Source of the DNA: Calendula officinalis
Taxonomy: Eukaryota; Streptophyta; Magnoliopsida; Asterales; Asteraceae
Reading direction: 5' to 3'
Length of the DNA stretch: 64,000 nucleotides
NCBI GenBank assembly: GCA_963853835.1
Contig: OY970820.1
Coordinates: 83,200,909 to 83,264,908, forward strand
In this document: positions 31,503-44,730 of the stretch, in pieces
Layout: each line of letters begins with the position of its first letter
How positions within the stretch are numbered: the stretch's first letter is position 1
Position numbers and translations under genes: made by a program
Notes under the pieces: model-generated
Told to the model about the DNA's origin: nothing
What the model saw: the letters and a program-made list of their open reading frames with translations, nothing else
Databases searched by the model: none

Positions 31503-33373
31503 TGTCATTAAGAGGTAGTTACGTGCATAAATCGTTTGTACTTTTACTGGTGGGGGTTGATTCCTAAAATACAGGGGGCGGTTATTAATTATTGTACAAG
31601 TTTCTGATGCATGTCTTGACGTCTTATTGACAGCCCTTAGAACTGTCATTATCATTTTCCATTTATTTATATCGTGGGGCTTTGCCCCGCAAAAAGAAGT
31701 CAAGGGTGGTTAAAACTTTGTAAGGTTCTTATTAAGATATTGATCAAATGGCATATATATTATACAAATTTTAAACAACTTTGAATTTTTGATTCATACT
31801 ATCAAAAATAATATCAAACTGAGTCAAGCAAAGTCTACCACGTTACATCAAACTCAAGCTCAACTCCGAAATAACATTCCATGCAAATATGAACTTAGAA
31901 TATATAAAGAAAAGAAGAAAAAAAACAATAACCACCTCTAGTTAGGTAGACTAGTAGATTTGTTGATGTAAATGGATGTATTAAATTTATCATGTTTTTT
32001 TTAATCTGGTTCCGATTAACTTTGCGACTACTCCAGGGTGAATATCTGCAAAGTAGCCCGGAGTTGGTGTGAGTGAACCTTTATAGCCACAAAAGAATAC
32101 TTTTTTATTATTATAAGGATTGAACATAGGATCTCCTAATAATTTTATCCTTTTGGATGCTAAATTAAACTATTAGGTGACCATATTTATTTATTTTTAT
32201 CACTGATTTCGTTTTGTGATGAAATCTAGTATAGCAATAAGTTCTTCATGAAATTATAACAAAGAACCCATTAAATTTCTTTTAATCAAATTAAAAAAGT
32301 TAGCTACTTACATTAAATTTTAATGATGTTGATACTTGAGAGCTAGTTACATCTCATAGATAATCTATTTAATGATAGGTATATTTCAACTAAAGAGAGG
32401 TGGTTGTCGTCGAAGTAACTCTCATCGTCATCCTACATGGCATCTTCATCTCACACGTCACCACACCATAAGTAGTGTTAGTGAAATGCTAAGCCACTTG
32501 ACTAGTGGATATCACACAAGAATAGACAAATGTGTGTTGTGACTTCTGAGTGCATTTTGTGAGTTATGGGTCTCAAGGGGTATTTTGATTTGAGTGGTAA
32601 GTGAGAGAGTATTTAACATTTTGAATGTGAAATGTGAATATTAATATGACGTTGATTTGACAAAGTAGCTTGAGGCACGATACCTGAGCCTCTAACCATG
32701 AATAGGCTTATCCATCATTAACCCCCACACATATTATATCTTATCAAGATCCCATTAATACATTTGCTACTTAGTTGTTAATTATCATTAATAGCTGTAA
32801 ATATTTTAAACCTTCAATAACAAAAATAATAAAATGATACCACAAGTCAAAGTAGTCAACATATTTTGGTTATCATCGACATGTGTTAACATGGTACTTG
32901 CCGCCGCATTTCGCGAACACCCTACTAATTATATATAATAAAGATTAGGTACAAATCATCAAGACACAACATGCTTAATTTAAAATTGAGAAATGATATT
33001 TATGTCTTCTAGTTGTGCCTATCAAGATAAGTATCAAAATCAAATGTTAATACGAGGAAAAAAATTAGTAAATTACACATATAATTCTATAATAAATATG
33101 CAAATGAAATAAACATAAATAGCAGTATGAATCAATACAATTTCTTTTTAGAATTTACTCTATTGATTTGGAAAAGAAATTTCCCAAATTAAGTACACAA
33201 TTTCGTTATTTGCCCACAAGTATAAGGGTATTTTTGTCAAAACAAAGGATAAAGCAAAAAATTTGAAAACGGGTGGCCGTTTGAAACCCCCATAATAAAA
33301 ACAAAACATACATTCAAAATCTCACTTATTTCAATACTTCTCCAACCTACCGAGAGAAACTATAGAGAGAGAG
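31503..33373. other. intergenic region upstream of the RhoGAP gene
   Basis: The stretch is mostly AT-rich and has no gene. A minus-strand tRNA-like segment near 32110-32190 (TATGTTCAATCC preceded by a GGTCACCTAATAGTTTA block) may be a decayed SINE. A possible Helitron end lies at about 32905-32929. The final 100 bases contain the GAGA-rich 5' leader of the next gene. Confidence 0.45.
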
Positions 33374-36222
33374 ATGACCGGAATGGTGATGCTAACAAGA
33401 GGAGCTGGCTGCGGTGGCGGCGGTGGCGGTGGCGGAAATATAGCAACGAAAGGTGGTGGTGCTACTGAAGAAGAACAAAATCAGCTGTCATTAGTAGCAT
33501 TATTGATAGCAGCTCTACGGAAATCAATGGTGGCTTGTCGTGTAGATCAACGAGATGATCAGAGCTCAGGAGCAGCAGCTTTACATCAGATGGAAATTGG
33601 ATGGCCAACAAATGTTCAACATTTGACTCATGTTACTTTCGATCGATTTCATGGATTTTTAGGGCTTCCTGTTGAGTTTGAAGTTGAAATCCCCTGTCGC
33701 GTTCCAAGTGCTAGGTGAGATTTTTTATTAATTTTATCATTTTTCTTTGTTGGATTGTTTGAATTTTGAAAATTAAATCGTAATTATGGTTTACTTGGCT
33801 TCATTAATGTATATATGGATCTAGGGTTTTGAAAGTTTGATTGATGATGAGAAAGGTGTGAAGATGGTAAATGTGGAATTTAATATTGTGATAAAAAAAA
33901 GCAGTAAATGCTAGATTTAAACTCCTGCTCTGATTGATTGTGAAGATAATGGTGAAATGGGAATCCAAAGTTCAATAATTGTGGCTTTCTAAGGGAATAT
34001 AGTATTTTAATATATATTTTAATTTATTAAAAAAGTATTTTATTCACTGTAATTAAATAAAAAGAGCACAAGTGGTTAAAACTTTCAACACTTACCCATT
34101 TTAATAAATCTCATCTTATAACAACTCTTAACACGTTCTCATTTGGAAAATGCTCATTTAAAATTTTTCAACATATTTCATTTTTTCAACAGAAACGGTT
34201 AAAATGATTACTTTTTGACAAAAAAATGTCACGGGTTGTTGTGACAGAAACAGCTTCTTTACAAGATGCATGGGGAATATAGTGTAAAGAGCCTTACCTC
34301 ACAAAGAATCATCTTTTTCAATATTCTATTTATCAAACGAAAAATCATTCCTTTTTCTGGCTATTATTTTAGACAATAATAATTTAACTTTAATAATTGG
34401 CTATAAAATATATAACTTTAATAAATTTGATTTTTCTGATCATGTTGTTGTTGTTGTGCAGTGTTAGCGTGTTTGGTGTGTCAGCAGAATCAATGCAATG
34501 CTCTTATGATCCAAGAGGCAACAGTGTCCCTACAATTCTTTTGCTAATGCAGGAAAGATTATACGCACAAGGAGGTCTAAAGGTATATATATACCACTGA
34601 TCATTTTTAAAACTGTTTGAAATGGGTCGGGTCAGATTAATTATGATTAGAAAAAAAAATATATTATTATAACAATTATCTAAATCTTCGAATAAAAAGA
34701 TTTAGGAGGTTGTATCCATCAAAAACAGATTTTGGTTGACTAATTCCATTTCAGCTAAATTTCTTCCATTAGAGAATCAAACAAAACCGAAAATGGGTCA
34801 TTTTTAGCTAATCTTTCAGTTGATTATCATTAAATAAAAAACATATTCTACAATTATAATCTAAATCTTTGCATAAAAGTATGACGTTTGACCTGTTCTA
34901 CCCGTTACTGTTTAGCTAATTTTCTTCAACCCGTTTATTAATTATTTATTTTTTAATATTGGTTTAACAGGCAGAAGGAATATTCCGTATAAATGCTGAA
35001 AACAGCAAAGAAGAGGAAGTACGCGATCAACTAAACCGAGGAAATGTTCCGGAAGATATCGAGGTTCATTGTCTTGCAGGCTTAATTAAAGCATGGTTTA
35101 GAGAATTACCATGTGGTGTTCTTGACGGCCTTTCTCCTGAACAAGTGTTGCAGTGTAACACAGAAGAAGATTGTGCAGAACTTGTGAAACAACTGAAACC
35201 AACTGAAACCGCATTGCTTAATTGGGCAGTTGACCTTATGGCTGATGTTGTTGAGCTTGAAGAATCTAATAAAATGAATGCTAGAAATATTGCCATGGTT
35301 TTTTCCCCAAACATGACCCAGGTTAATTATTTTATCTCCAAATTTTTATTAAGTTGAAGTTTTAACCTTTAGACTTTTTTAGTAATAATTTTATCTGAAA
35401 CATTGGTTTATTGTTAAAAAAACGATTGTGTGGTATGCTATCATAGGTTGATACTTATAAAATGCAAAATTAAGGATTGAACTATCAAATAGGATTGATA
35501 CTTATAAGCCATATTTAACCTTAAAAATGTTTGAGGGTTAAAATGTCAAATAGGTGTAAGTATAAGGAGTAAACCAATTTTTACGGTAAGAAAAATAATA
35601 ACCAACTCAAAATAACCGATTTAAGGGGTAACAGGTCAACAAAAAGGTTAAAATTAGTTACCAATGATTAGGGTTGAATCGTAAATTAAACAAAAGTGTA
35701 AGTGAATGATCAAGTTCATGGAGTAATAACAGTTATAACTGATCTTTCTTTTGTCTTTTTTTTTTTTTTTTTTTTTTCAATCAGATGTCCGATCCGTTAA
35801 CAGCACTAATGCACGCGGTACAAGTGATGAACTTGCTCAAAACCCTAATCACAAAAACCCTACGGGACCGTGAAGAAGCCGCCACAACAGACGGCGGCTA
35901 CTCACCAATGTCATACCGTTCCGGTAGGCATTCAGACGACAGTCGAGAAGAAATGGAAACAAGTTGTGAACTCAGAATTCAACAACCGTCATCAGAAGAT
36001 GATGATAATGATGAAGTTGAATCATTAAGTGAAATAGAAGAAAGTTTCTTGAAACAGTTGATTGAAAACGAAAACGCAAAAGATTGTTTCAAGAAAGAAT
36101 TGGGGGATCTTGTAAAGCAACGGGCCAGCCCGAATAGCGGATTTGATTTCCAAGAGGAATCATCGGGTATGACGAGTCCTGGGGTTGAAATGATGAACAA
36201 GATTGTGGAATGTGTGAAGTGA
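33374..36222 (+). CDS. CRIB-domain Rho GTPase-activating protein (RopGAP)
   Basis: RopGAPs stimulate GTP hydrolysis by plant ROP GTPases and so limit polarity and stress signalling at the plasma membrane. Exons are 33374-33714, 34462-34582, 34971-35321 and 35785-36222, giving 416 residues in an unbroken frame. A glycine run lies near residues 13-21. A CRIB motif (about 74-99, IGWPTNVQHLTHVTFDRFHG) binds active ROP. The RhoGAP domain covers about 115-310, with the arginine finger R160 in KAEGIFRINAENS and the NARNIAMVFSPNM motif. The acidic C-terminal tail has a serine/aspartate cluster and a predicted helical segment. The last intron ends in a long T run at 35758-35777. It is the likely ortholog of At4g03100, judged by domains and neighbours. 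Confidence 0.93.
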
Positions 36223-37899
36223 ATTTGGTGTGGTGATTTTGTAAATTAGTTAGTGGCAGCAGTTGGCAGTTGTTACTGGTATGAGTTTGAGATGTTGTGA
36301 TATTTGACTTGTTAGGAGTGTGTGGTTCAGCTGGGGGCTGAACTTGTGTTTTCTTTCTTCACGAGATTTTACCACCTCAAGATTGTAACTTTGTTAGTTT
36401 ATGACCATGTATAACCAACAGAACATGGGTTGATTAATTGCGGTACTGTGTGCTGCTTTACTTGTACTTTTTAATTATTATTTATGAGTTTCATAATTAA
36501 TTTAGCAGTTGATTTTAATCCTTCACATCATCATTGTGTAAACAACTTAAACTGAATTCATGCAGTTTGGTTAAATGTTATGTTTACTCCACTTTTATTT
36601 ACGTCTTTAACATATATAAATTAATAGTGATCCTAAAATTTAAGGCTGCCTTTATATTAATTTTAACTGTATTATCATTTTCTTTTATTTATAGCAAAAG
36701 TAACAAAAGAAACTTTCATATTAAGTAACTTTGAATTTTTGAACTTTTCTATTTAGGGAAGTTCCAAATCCACTAAGATTCGATCTTATTATCAAATCTT
36801 ACTATTCGTGATTTTATTTAGCGAAAATGTGTCGATTTCAAATCTTCTTGTTGTGCGGTGTTAGCGTGTAAAAACCCATGTCTTGTTCATGTCATCATTT
36901 AGGGATCTCGATTATTTGAATACGAAGATGGTGAAGCAACAACAAAGTAACAGTTTTCAAACATCGATTGGGGTTTCCATTTTTTCAAATAGTAACAGTT
37001 CTAATAACCGGAATCCTCTCAAATCCTCAATGGAATATCAAAAATAGTGCAAGATCGAATTTGACACAGAAAAAGATCCATATGCTTTTAACCCACAAAC
37101 TCGCATCATTATAGCATATAGATTCATATCCTTATCTGAATGAAACGTAAGCAAATATCCTGGTAAAGTTATTAACACACACACACGTAAGATATCTACA
37201 AAACCATGTAATAAGCAACTGAAGCAAATGACATAATTGTTCAATCTCAAAATCATCATCAATGGATCAGATTAAGAAGGCACTGGGTCCCATCAGTTAA
37301 CTGAATCGAGTGCGCGTGCCTGATTACAATCCAGAATCTGTTTAAAATTTCATGTATCCATTTGGGCATATCCAGTTTATCAGCAAATGCCCAAAAATAA
37401 AGTAAAGGTGCTGTTCATCGCATTATTGTCAGATAATTCATTCCTATATATATGTACTGTAGTCTGTAAATATAGGATAAAAATTAAAAAAAAAAAAAAA
37501 AAACTAGTTTAGGAAAAAAAGAGTAAGAAGGAACCACAACATTACACGTGTCCAATGTTCTGTGTCACCTCTGGATTTTGTCTTACCTGAATGTATACAT
37601 ATTTGAAGAACAAAAAAAGCAAGATCCATAGAGCTGATAATCAGGCAGAGGAATAACTTAAACTTAAAGAATTTTTAAGAAAAAGAATGAATATATTGAA
37701 AGTCAATGACTAAATGAATTAATTAATATGTTACACAATTACAGGTTACAAAGGCACACAATAAACAAAGTATTACAAGTGTCAGGGCTAGCAATGATTG
37801 TCTGTGATCCACCCCACAGCAACCGCAGAAACTCATATATGCAAATTACACATAAACTTCTGCAGCCTTCCATAAGCTTACCATGGAATTCATCAGTGA
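36223..37899. other. 3' regions between convergent RopGAP and BRN-like genes
   Basis: The RopGAP 3' UTR probably extends a few hundred bases past 36222. The opposite gene's 3' UTR reaches leftwards from 37900. No coding frame of interest is visible. An A-run lies at about 37486-37503. Confidence 0.55.
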
Positions 37900-40800
37900 T
37901 CAGTAAGCTTTATTTTGTTGTTTGTTGTCTCTTTTAAGTTGAACCTTCAGCTTCTTACCACCTAACTGGAATCCATCCATCTTATTAATTGCAGATTGTG
38001 CAGAAGCTGGAGACTCATAACTCACAAAACCTGCACACATGTGGTGGGTGGGTTAATTAGAGGCAGAAATGTTAACCATGGTTAGAATTGAATTCAATAC
38101 ATACCGAAACACTTGCTAGCACCAGTTGCTTTGTCAACAAAAACTTTGGAACTCAAAACCCTTCCAAATGACTGAAAAGCATTTGCCAGTTCTTCATCAC
38201 CAAATTCATGAGGGATGTGATAAATAAACAGATTTGCACCAGCTGGACCTGCCATTATCAAAAACTGCTTAAATATAATATTAATAATTAGGGATAATTT
38301 CATATACGTTCTTGCAAACTTCTAGTATTACGTATATATCATTGCAAACTTCATTATTACGTATATATCCTTCAAAATCTCAAAATTATCATATATATAT
38401 CCTTTTACCTAATTTAATAATATTTACATCATTAAAAGTTTAAAAAACATAAATCCTAATCTAAATCAATGGTAAAATGTGTTCAATACACTTTAAAGGT
38501 CAAGGGTTTTTTCTTTCGCCAAACGTATTTTCTTGCCAAATTTGACAACTGCATTTTCTTTCATCAAGGTTTTTAGGCTATTTACCACTAATTTAGAGTA
38601 GGGTTTATATCTTTAAAAGATTTAAATATTATTAAACTAGGTAAAAGAATATATATGAGAATTTTGAGATTTTAGAAGGATATATATATGAGAATATTAT
38701 TAAACTATGTAATAATGAAGTTTGCAAGTATATATACGTAATATTGAAAGTTTACAAGGACATATGAAATTATCCCTAAAAATTATTACTAAAAAGGTTT
38801 TGACTGTTTTACAAAATGCACTTTGGGGGAGTTTCCTCTGTTCTACTTATTTGACATGTGTCATTTAAGCTGGATAAAATGTACCCCGAACTCCAAAGTG
38901 ACCCGTTTATAAGTAAATGTAAATAATGGTAGTATTTATTAATAACCTTCAACATGGTCAGTGGCATTTCCACTAGCAGTTGAAGATGTTGCAACTTCTT
39001 GTGGTAATGGGCTAGATGGCCCACTAAAAGGCCTCATTCCCCCAAAAGGATATTGAAGCCTAGGTACAGCTGAATAAGTGGGGCCCACGTAACCCGTCGG
39101 GCTCACTGCAAAGCTTCTTGGAGAGCTTGTTTGGTTGGTGAAAGGGGGGCGATAAGGCATGAGCCCATAAGTTCCAGCAGCCTACTTACAAAATTCAACC
39201 CGTTTAATACTAAATAAAATGAAGGGATGTTATGATTATAATGAAATGAAACAGACCTGATACCCATAACCGTTATATGGTGACATATAGCCCATTGGAA
39301 GTGCTCCAAATAAAGATGGATGTTGGGTCGGGTCAACATTTGTTAAATTAGAAGCTAAAGATTGAGCTTTTTGAGCCTTTCTAGCTTGTCTTTCCTTTTC
39401 AGTGTCGGCCCATTTTACAACCAAGGGAACAGTTGAACCCTAATACAAAAAATGTAAAATAAAATTACTTTAAATAATAGCAAGTAAAACTAGCATATAT
39501 ATAGATACAAACCTCCATCTTGTGTTTTCCATTAAGGTCTTCTATAGCAGCTACAGCTTGTTCTTTTGTCTCATATTTCACAAAAGCACAGCCTGAAATA
39601 ATCATGATTAGTAACAGATTTTGATATTTTGGACTAATGACAAAAATATTATATGCACCTTTGCTTGTTTGTTGTGATCCTCTAAGAATTTGCAAATCTT
39701 TTAGTGTTCCGTATTGTGAAAATAATGCTGAAACTTCACCTTCAGAAACATTCTTGGGAAGCATACCAATGAAAAGTTTGTGTTCTAATATAAATAGAAA
39801 TAAAATAGTTAGATAAATTAATATTACAAAATTGAACAAAAAATCCGCAGATAAATTAATAAAATAGGATGGTGTACCTAGTCGTTCCAACTCGCCATCT
39901 GCATACTTCACTTGCAATGGACTAGATGCCTGATGCATAGAAATATATAGTAATCAGTTTGAGAAGTTGGAATGAGATTGACCATTTTTAAAATTATAGT
40001 AATTTGTTCTTCCTCTTAATTTCATTTAGATGGATTATTATTATTTATTAATTAATAGTTTACTTTAATAAAATGTCATTATCTTAATGAATATCAATTA
40101 TCATAATATACTAGTAATATTAGTTATAATCTTTGAAATAATTGATGTCGTGCCTTGCAAGAGAAATGAGTGTCTCAAAGCAAGCATGATGTCCAGTAAA
40201 GCAAATTGCTCTACTCCTACTTGGCTAAAAGAACTTTTCTATACTTTATGATTTTGTTTTATTAATAAAAAATAAAAAGTAATTAAAACTCCCTTTAAAC
40301 AGGAAATTATGCTTTCAAGTACATTTAGCATGAGGAAAACAAGATATATTAAGGTGTTAAAATTATCTTATTTGACTTGCACTTTATCTCCTTGTCATTA
40401 TTCACATCACTTTATCTCATTGTAGATGACAACTATTGTTCCTTAAATCTCATAAAAATCCGACATTTAATTCAGCATGTATTTTAGTGAAAATGTTGAC
40501 ACTATTAGTTGGAAATAACATTGATGATGAGAATGAAATTATCATCACAAGTTTGTAACAAAATAACGACCAATAGTTAACTTAAAGGTTAAAAATTTCC
40601 AATTTTTTTTCTTTTTTGCAACTTCATAGGACGTCCCAAATTTAGAAATTGTTACAATTTCCATATATATCCCAAAGATTGAAAAGGATATGATTCTCAT
40701 GCGATGAAGAGATCAAAATTAAAAAACAGTTCTTCCTAGTCCAACTTACCAAGTGAATTTTCGCAATGCATTATATAAAAACTCTGTACCAACTGTGACG

Positions 40801-41313
40801 AACATAAAATCGACATTAAGAGCTAGAAACAGATGAAGATCTGAAGAGATAATTACCCCAGGAAGAGTTGTCTTATTATGAAACGCATCCACGGCTTTGT
40901 CTGCTTCTTCCCTAGACGGACATATAACAAAACAGCAACCTGATAGCAACAGAAAATTAGGGTTTCAATTGAGCAAATTCTGAATGAGTCAACACAAATC
41001 TCGATACTACAAAATTGAATTAAAAAACAAATTATGTACAGCAACAACACGATTCACGCATTGTGATCCGGAAGGAACATTGACGAAAAACGAGAAATGA
41101 GGAGAGAATTAGTGAAGCGAAAGAGTAAAAGTAAGAAATTAAACCTCGAGAAGCTCGCGTGGCTTTGTCTTTGATGATGTTGACTTCATCCACAAGAGCA
41201 AACTCTTTGAACATTGCTACAAGTTGTGCTTCCGTCATATGCTTCGGAACTTGACCGACGAACAGCTTAACACTCTCGTCGCTGTGTATTCGCGGCGTGT
41301 TACCTTCCGCCAT
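37900..41313 (-). CDS. Bruno-like three-RRM RNA-binding protein (BRN1/RBP-DR1 type)
   Basis: Members bind the 3' UTR of target mRNAs; Arabidopsis BRN1/BRN2 repress SOC1 mRNA, and RBP-DR1 is linked to defence. Exons in transcript order: 41313-41145, 40939-40857, 39929-39878, 39784-39659, 39592-39513, 39439-39257, 39181-38947, 38248-38105 and 38030-37900. The frame is open and predicts 400 residues. RRM1 has LFVGQV (17-22) and RGCCFVIC (56-63). RRM2 has LFIGML (105-110) and KGCAFVKY (143-150). A Pro/Ser/Tyr/Gly-rich linker follows. RRM3 has LFIYHI (315-320) and KCFGFVSY, and the C-terminus is basic. This is the CELF/Bruno layout. I start at the ATG giving MAEGNTPRIH, which lies directly before RRM1. 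Intron 7 carries a Mutator-like MITE. Confidence 0.93.
38291..38776. mobile_element. Mutator-like MITE in intron 7 of the BRN-like gene
   Basis: TAATAATTA (38282-38290) and TAAAAATTA (38777-38785) form a 9-bp duplication with one change. The inverted arms begin GGGATAATTTCATATACGT on the left and GGGATAATTTCATATGTCC on the right in reverse. ATTACGTATATATCC phrases are repeated in the arms. It is a relative of 4207-4639 in terminus and design but not a recent copy of it. Confidence 0.8.
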
Positions 41314-41679
41314 CAATGCCGTCTCTCGTTGATCCCGAACTTTCTCTCTCTACACTTGAGAGTCTTCGATGGTTGTAGTTCTGTTTGGGGAAAATGGGTA
41401 TAACTTTCTAGGAAAGACAAATTTATGCTTTTCACCCCTATACTGTAGTCAAAATTCTATTTTAGCCCCCGTAATTTTTAACTAATTATATTTACCCCTC
41501 TCGAAGTATAGGATACAGCGCAATCTTTTTCATGTGCGAAGTTTAACTTTGCTTTCAAATTCTTCCAATTTTGAATGGAAGATTATGAGGATTGAAAAAA
41601 TGCAAAAAACACATGTTATTTACTTCCCCTATTATAAAACTAGAGGATATGATATTTTCTAAAATCTTTTATTTTTTTT
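41314..41679. other. upstream region of the BRN-like gene
   Basis: CT/GA-rich sequence near 41330-41360 probably belongs to the 5' leader. Beyond that I see only AT-rich DNA without a clear TATA box. Confidence 0.5.
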
Positions 41680-41788
41680 GAACGGCAAATCATAATCTAC
41701 ACTCAATTTCCACTTATATCCATGACGGGACTTGAACCCCCAACCTAAAGGTTGTGAGGCAAACACCATACTGCTTGGCCAAAGACTC
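41680..41788 (-). mobile_element. tRNA-derived SINE
   Basis: On the minus strand the sequence runs TGGCCAAGCAGTATGGTG (box A-like), then GGTTCAAGTCCCG (box B, 41726-41738). A short unique body and an A-rich tail (CAAAAAAAATAAAAG) follow. This is the structure of plant SINEs with an internal RNA polymerase III promoter. Confidence 0.7.
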
Positions 41789-43481
41789 TTTAATTAATTT
41801 CTTTTATACTCCATAGTTTATTTACACCACGGAAGATTATGAGGATTGAAAAAATGCAAAAAACACATGTCATACAATGTAGTGATTCAATTTTTAAGAT
41901 TTAAATAGATTATTAATGTGATATTTTCGATTTTCTATCACTACATTTTTGCAGGATAGTAAAAGTATAAACAGATAGTGTTAAATGAAGGACTAAAAAA
42001 TATAGTCTGAATTTATAAAGTGTTCAAATTTAGTTATTAAAATCTTTATTTTTCAAATACAGTATTTTTAAAAGAGATTCAAAATTGTTAGTTTATTTTT
42101 AAAATAAACTAGCCTTACTTCGTAATTGTGGATTTAAGGATTTGACAAGTTGACAGGTCAGGCTACTGTAATAGATTTGGGCTATCAGATAAAACAGAAC
42201 TAACGGAAAATGACAGCATTCAAATATATAAATGGAATTTTTGCCCACACTTATACTTTCTAACTTAATTTTAAGGAGTCCAATGGTCCTTTCGGTTGCC
42301 AACCAAATAAAATATTATGTGTATTGCTATTTTATGTGTGTATTTTATGTATAAAATATTAAATAAATGTGAATTGTTAACATGAAAGTCAATGAGTGTC
42401 AGTTGGAGTGTTAGTTGACATAACACTAATTTGCGAAAAACTGAAGTGTCGGCTGATGTAATGATTAAAAAAGTTCATTCGAGAATAATTAGAGGGCAAG
42501 GTGTGGCCCTCGTTATTGGCTAGTTATAGAGGAAATCTCCTCTTTGGCGACGTTATACCAGGACGTAGGTTCCGCCATATTGATTCTAGATGTGGCCACA
42601 GCGGTCGCTAAAGTTAAAGTGTTTTTTTTTCTTTTTTCTGTTGTTTTTTGTATATTGTGATTGGTTGAGTGTATTTTTTGTGGGTCCTAAAGGGGTGTTA
42701 TAAGATGTTAAACCAGATAGGGTAATTTTGAGATGACTGTTACAACCGTGTTATAGAGGTAAAAATACCTTAAACATGGCTATAACCGAGTACTGGTTTT
42801 GTGAAAATTGAAAGAATCTTTTCTAGTCTTTATACAGAGGATGGTTCATTAAAACTAGTACTAACGTCATCAACACAAATCACTCAAATCGCATGATCAC
42901 CTTTATTTACCTTTTCTCTTGGTGTGCTTGAAAGTTGGATTTTTGGAGTTTTTGTGATTTGAGCTTTTAGTTTTTTAAAATTAAGTTATTCTTTGATAAA
43001 AAAAAATTGTTTGGTTGACAGTTTTTTAAGACATAGAGCTTTTACTTTTTAGAAATAAACTCCTAAAAACTCATTTTTAAAAAGCTTATGAAACGACAGT
43101 TATTGAAAAATGTTCAGCAAAATACCCTATGTAGTGCTTTCTTTGTTATAGAATTTACATTTAAAACTACTTCTTACAAAAAATTATAAATTTGGGTTAA
43201 ATAAACAAATAAAATGTCAACCTTTTGTCAATGGATTAATGTGTACAAATAGTTAAAAAAATAATAAAAAAAGTTCACATGGTCTAATGCCAACTATTTA
43301 ATTCTTAAGTGCTTGTAGTTGTCGAATATTAACATTATCAAATCATTAACTTACTAATTATTCGTTAAAAAAAATCAAATTGTGATTTCTATATGCTAAT
43401 TCCATAAAATCTTATGACGTTCAGTTGTTCACTAGCAACGTGGTTGTTTCCGTTTTCTGTCTATTTATTACGCTATTAAAA
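41789..43481. other. AT-rich intergenic DNA
   Basis: A phrase from 41583-41630 (GGAAGATTATGAGGATTGAA and AAAAACACATGT) recurs at 41830-41870, a local duplication. Near 42495-42760 a GAGGGC...GCCCTC palindrome and a GTTATAGAGG phrase repeated at both ends hint at a decayed MITE, but the borders are unclear. No gene is seen. Confidence 0.4.
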
Positions 43482-43484
43482 TAA

Positions 43485-43826
43485 GAGCATTGGGTGTGGT
43501 AACTTAAGTCGGAACGCTAAATCAGCGACACCTCAGCGTCAAATCACCGTTTCACATCTCACATTCTAAACCTCAAATACCCTCTACCATAACTTAACCC
43601 AAAATATATTTTTGGGACCCACTAAGCTACCCCTTACCCAATAAAAACGCCCCAAAATCTCTCTCTCTCTCTCTCTCTCTATTCGCCGGCCTCGCCAAAC
43701 ATTCGACACACATCCTCACTCACCCAACGGGCAGTGTGGTGGCGAGGGAGGAGCAAGCCGGCGTGGATGCCACCTCTGCAAAATGGAGATGGCTAAGGTG
43801 GGGGCTCATTATTGTACCCAACGCTC
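43485..43826. mobile_element. Tourist-like MITE, copy 1
   Basis: The left end GAGCATTGGGTGTGG and the right end ACCCAACGCTC are inverted. TAA at 43482-43484 and 43827-43829 is the 3-bp duplication of PIF/Harbinger MITEs. A CT microsatellite lies at about 43658-43680. It is non-coding. Confidence 0.8.
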
Positions 43827-43901
43827 TAACAAGGTTTTTCATTTGGCGTTACTACTTTTGCATTCATTATAGATTTAGTCTATATTTGTATGTCATCCTA
43901 A

Positions 43902-44207
43902 GAGCATTAGGTGTGGTGGCTTAAGCCAAACCGTCACATCTGCGCCACATCTACGCCACATCACTCTTTCACATTTCATATTCAAAACCCCAAATACCAC
44001 ATCTACCATCACTAACCAATAATACTCCTTTGGGACCAACTAAAATACCCATCGCTCACAAAATACCCTTTAAAAAAAATTCTTCTCTCTCATCTGTGAG
44101 TGATCCGGCGAATGGGCTCACTCACGTAACTTACGGTGCAATGACGAGCCTATGTGGCAATATTGATCCGGCGGAGGGTGGGGTGCTCGTGACGGTACCC
44201 ATCACTC
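43902..44207. mobile_element. Tourist-like MITE, copy 2
   Basis: It has the same family and orientation as 43485-43826: GAGCATTAGGTGTGG on the left, ACCCATCACTC on the right, and TAA duplications at 43899-43901 and 44208-44210. Only about 75 bases separate the two copies. Confidence 0.8.
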
Positions 44208-44217
44208 TAACTACAAT

Positions 44218-44730
44218 TATTTTGAAGTTACATAATTTTATTTTTAACATAAAATCTACAGCTCTACATAATAACTAAGGATAAAAACATTGGATTCGAT
44301 TAACAGAAAACACATATTGTGCATGTAGCTAAACTTATACAACTGAAACATTTAATGATGTAAACAATCTTTTAAGTGTGGTATGAATAATGAAATCCCC
44401 ATAGCATCGCACAAGAATTTCCTATTAATTACTTGATAAAGTTTAATGATTTAGAAATACAAACAATAACTTTTGGGGTTACTACTTTTACATTCATTAT
44501 TTTGAAGTTACATAATTTTATTTTTAACATAAATTTTACAACTCTACATAATAATTAATGATAAAAATAAATTGGATACGATTAGCAGAATAACACATGT
44601 TATGCATGTAGCTAGATGTTGTACAACTATAACATTTAATGATGTGTGGTATGAGATCCCACAACACTGCATAAGATTTTTGTGTTAGCTACTTGTTAAA
44701 GTTTAAATATTTAGAAATACAAACAAAAAC
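44218..44730 (+). repeat. imperfect tandem duplication, two units of about 250-280 bp
   Basis: The phrase TTTTGAAGTTACATAATTTT starts both units, at about 44220 and 44500. They then share order through ACTCTACATAATAA, a CATTTAATGATGT stretch and TTTAGAAATACAAACAA. The MITE pair just to the left may have inserted into the same duplicated DNA, since TTACTACTTTTGCATTCATT occurs at about 43848 and again near 44479. Confidence 0.75.

Noticed and set aside
31060..31703. Open frames over the CCGGTT-rich segment
   Set aside because: The sequence is the interior of a hAT MITE. The frames reflect repeated words and cross its borders.
41650..41790. tRNA gene on the minus strand
   Set aside because: Box A and B are present, but no acceptor stem pairing or anticodon arm can be drawn, and an A-rich tail follows. 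A SINE fits better.
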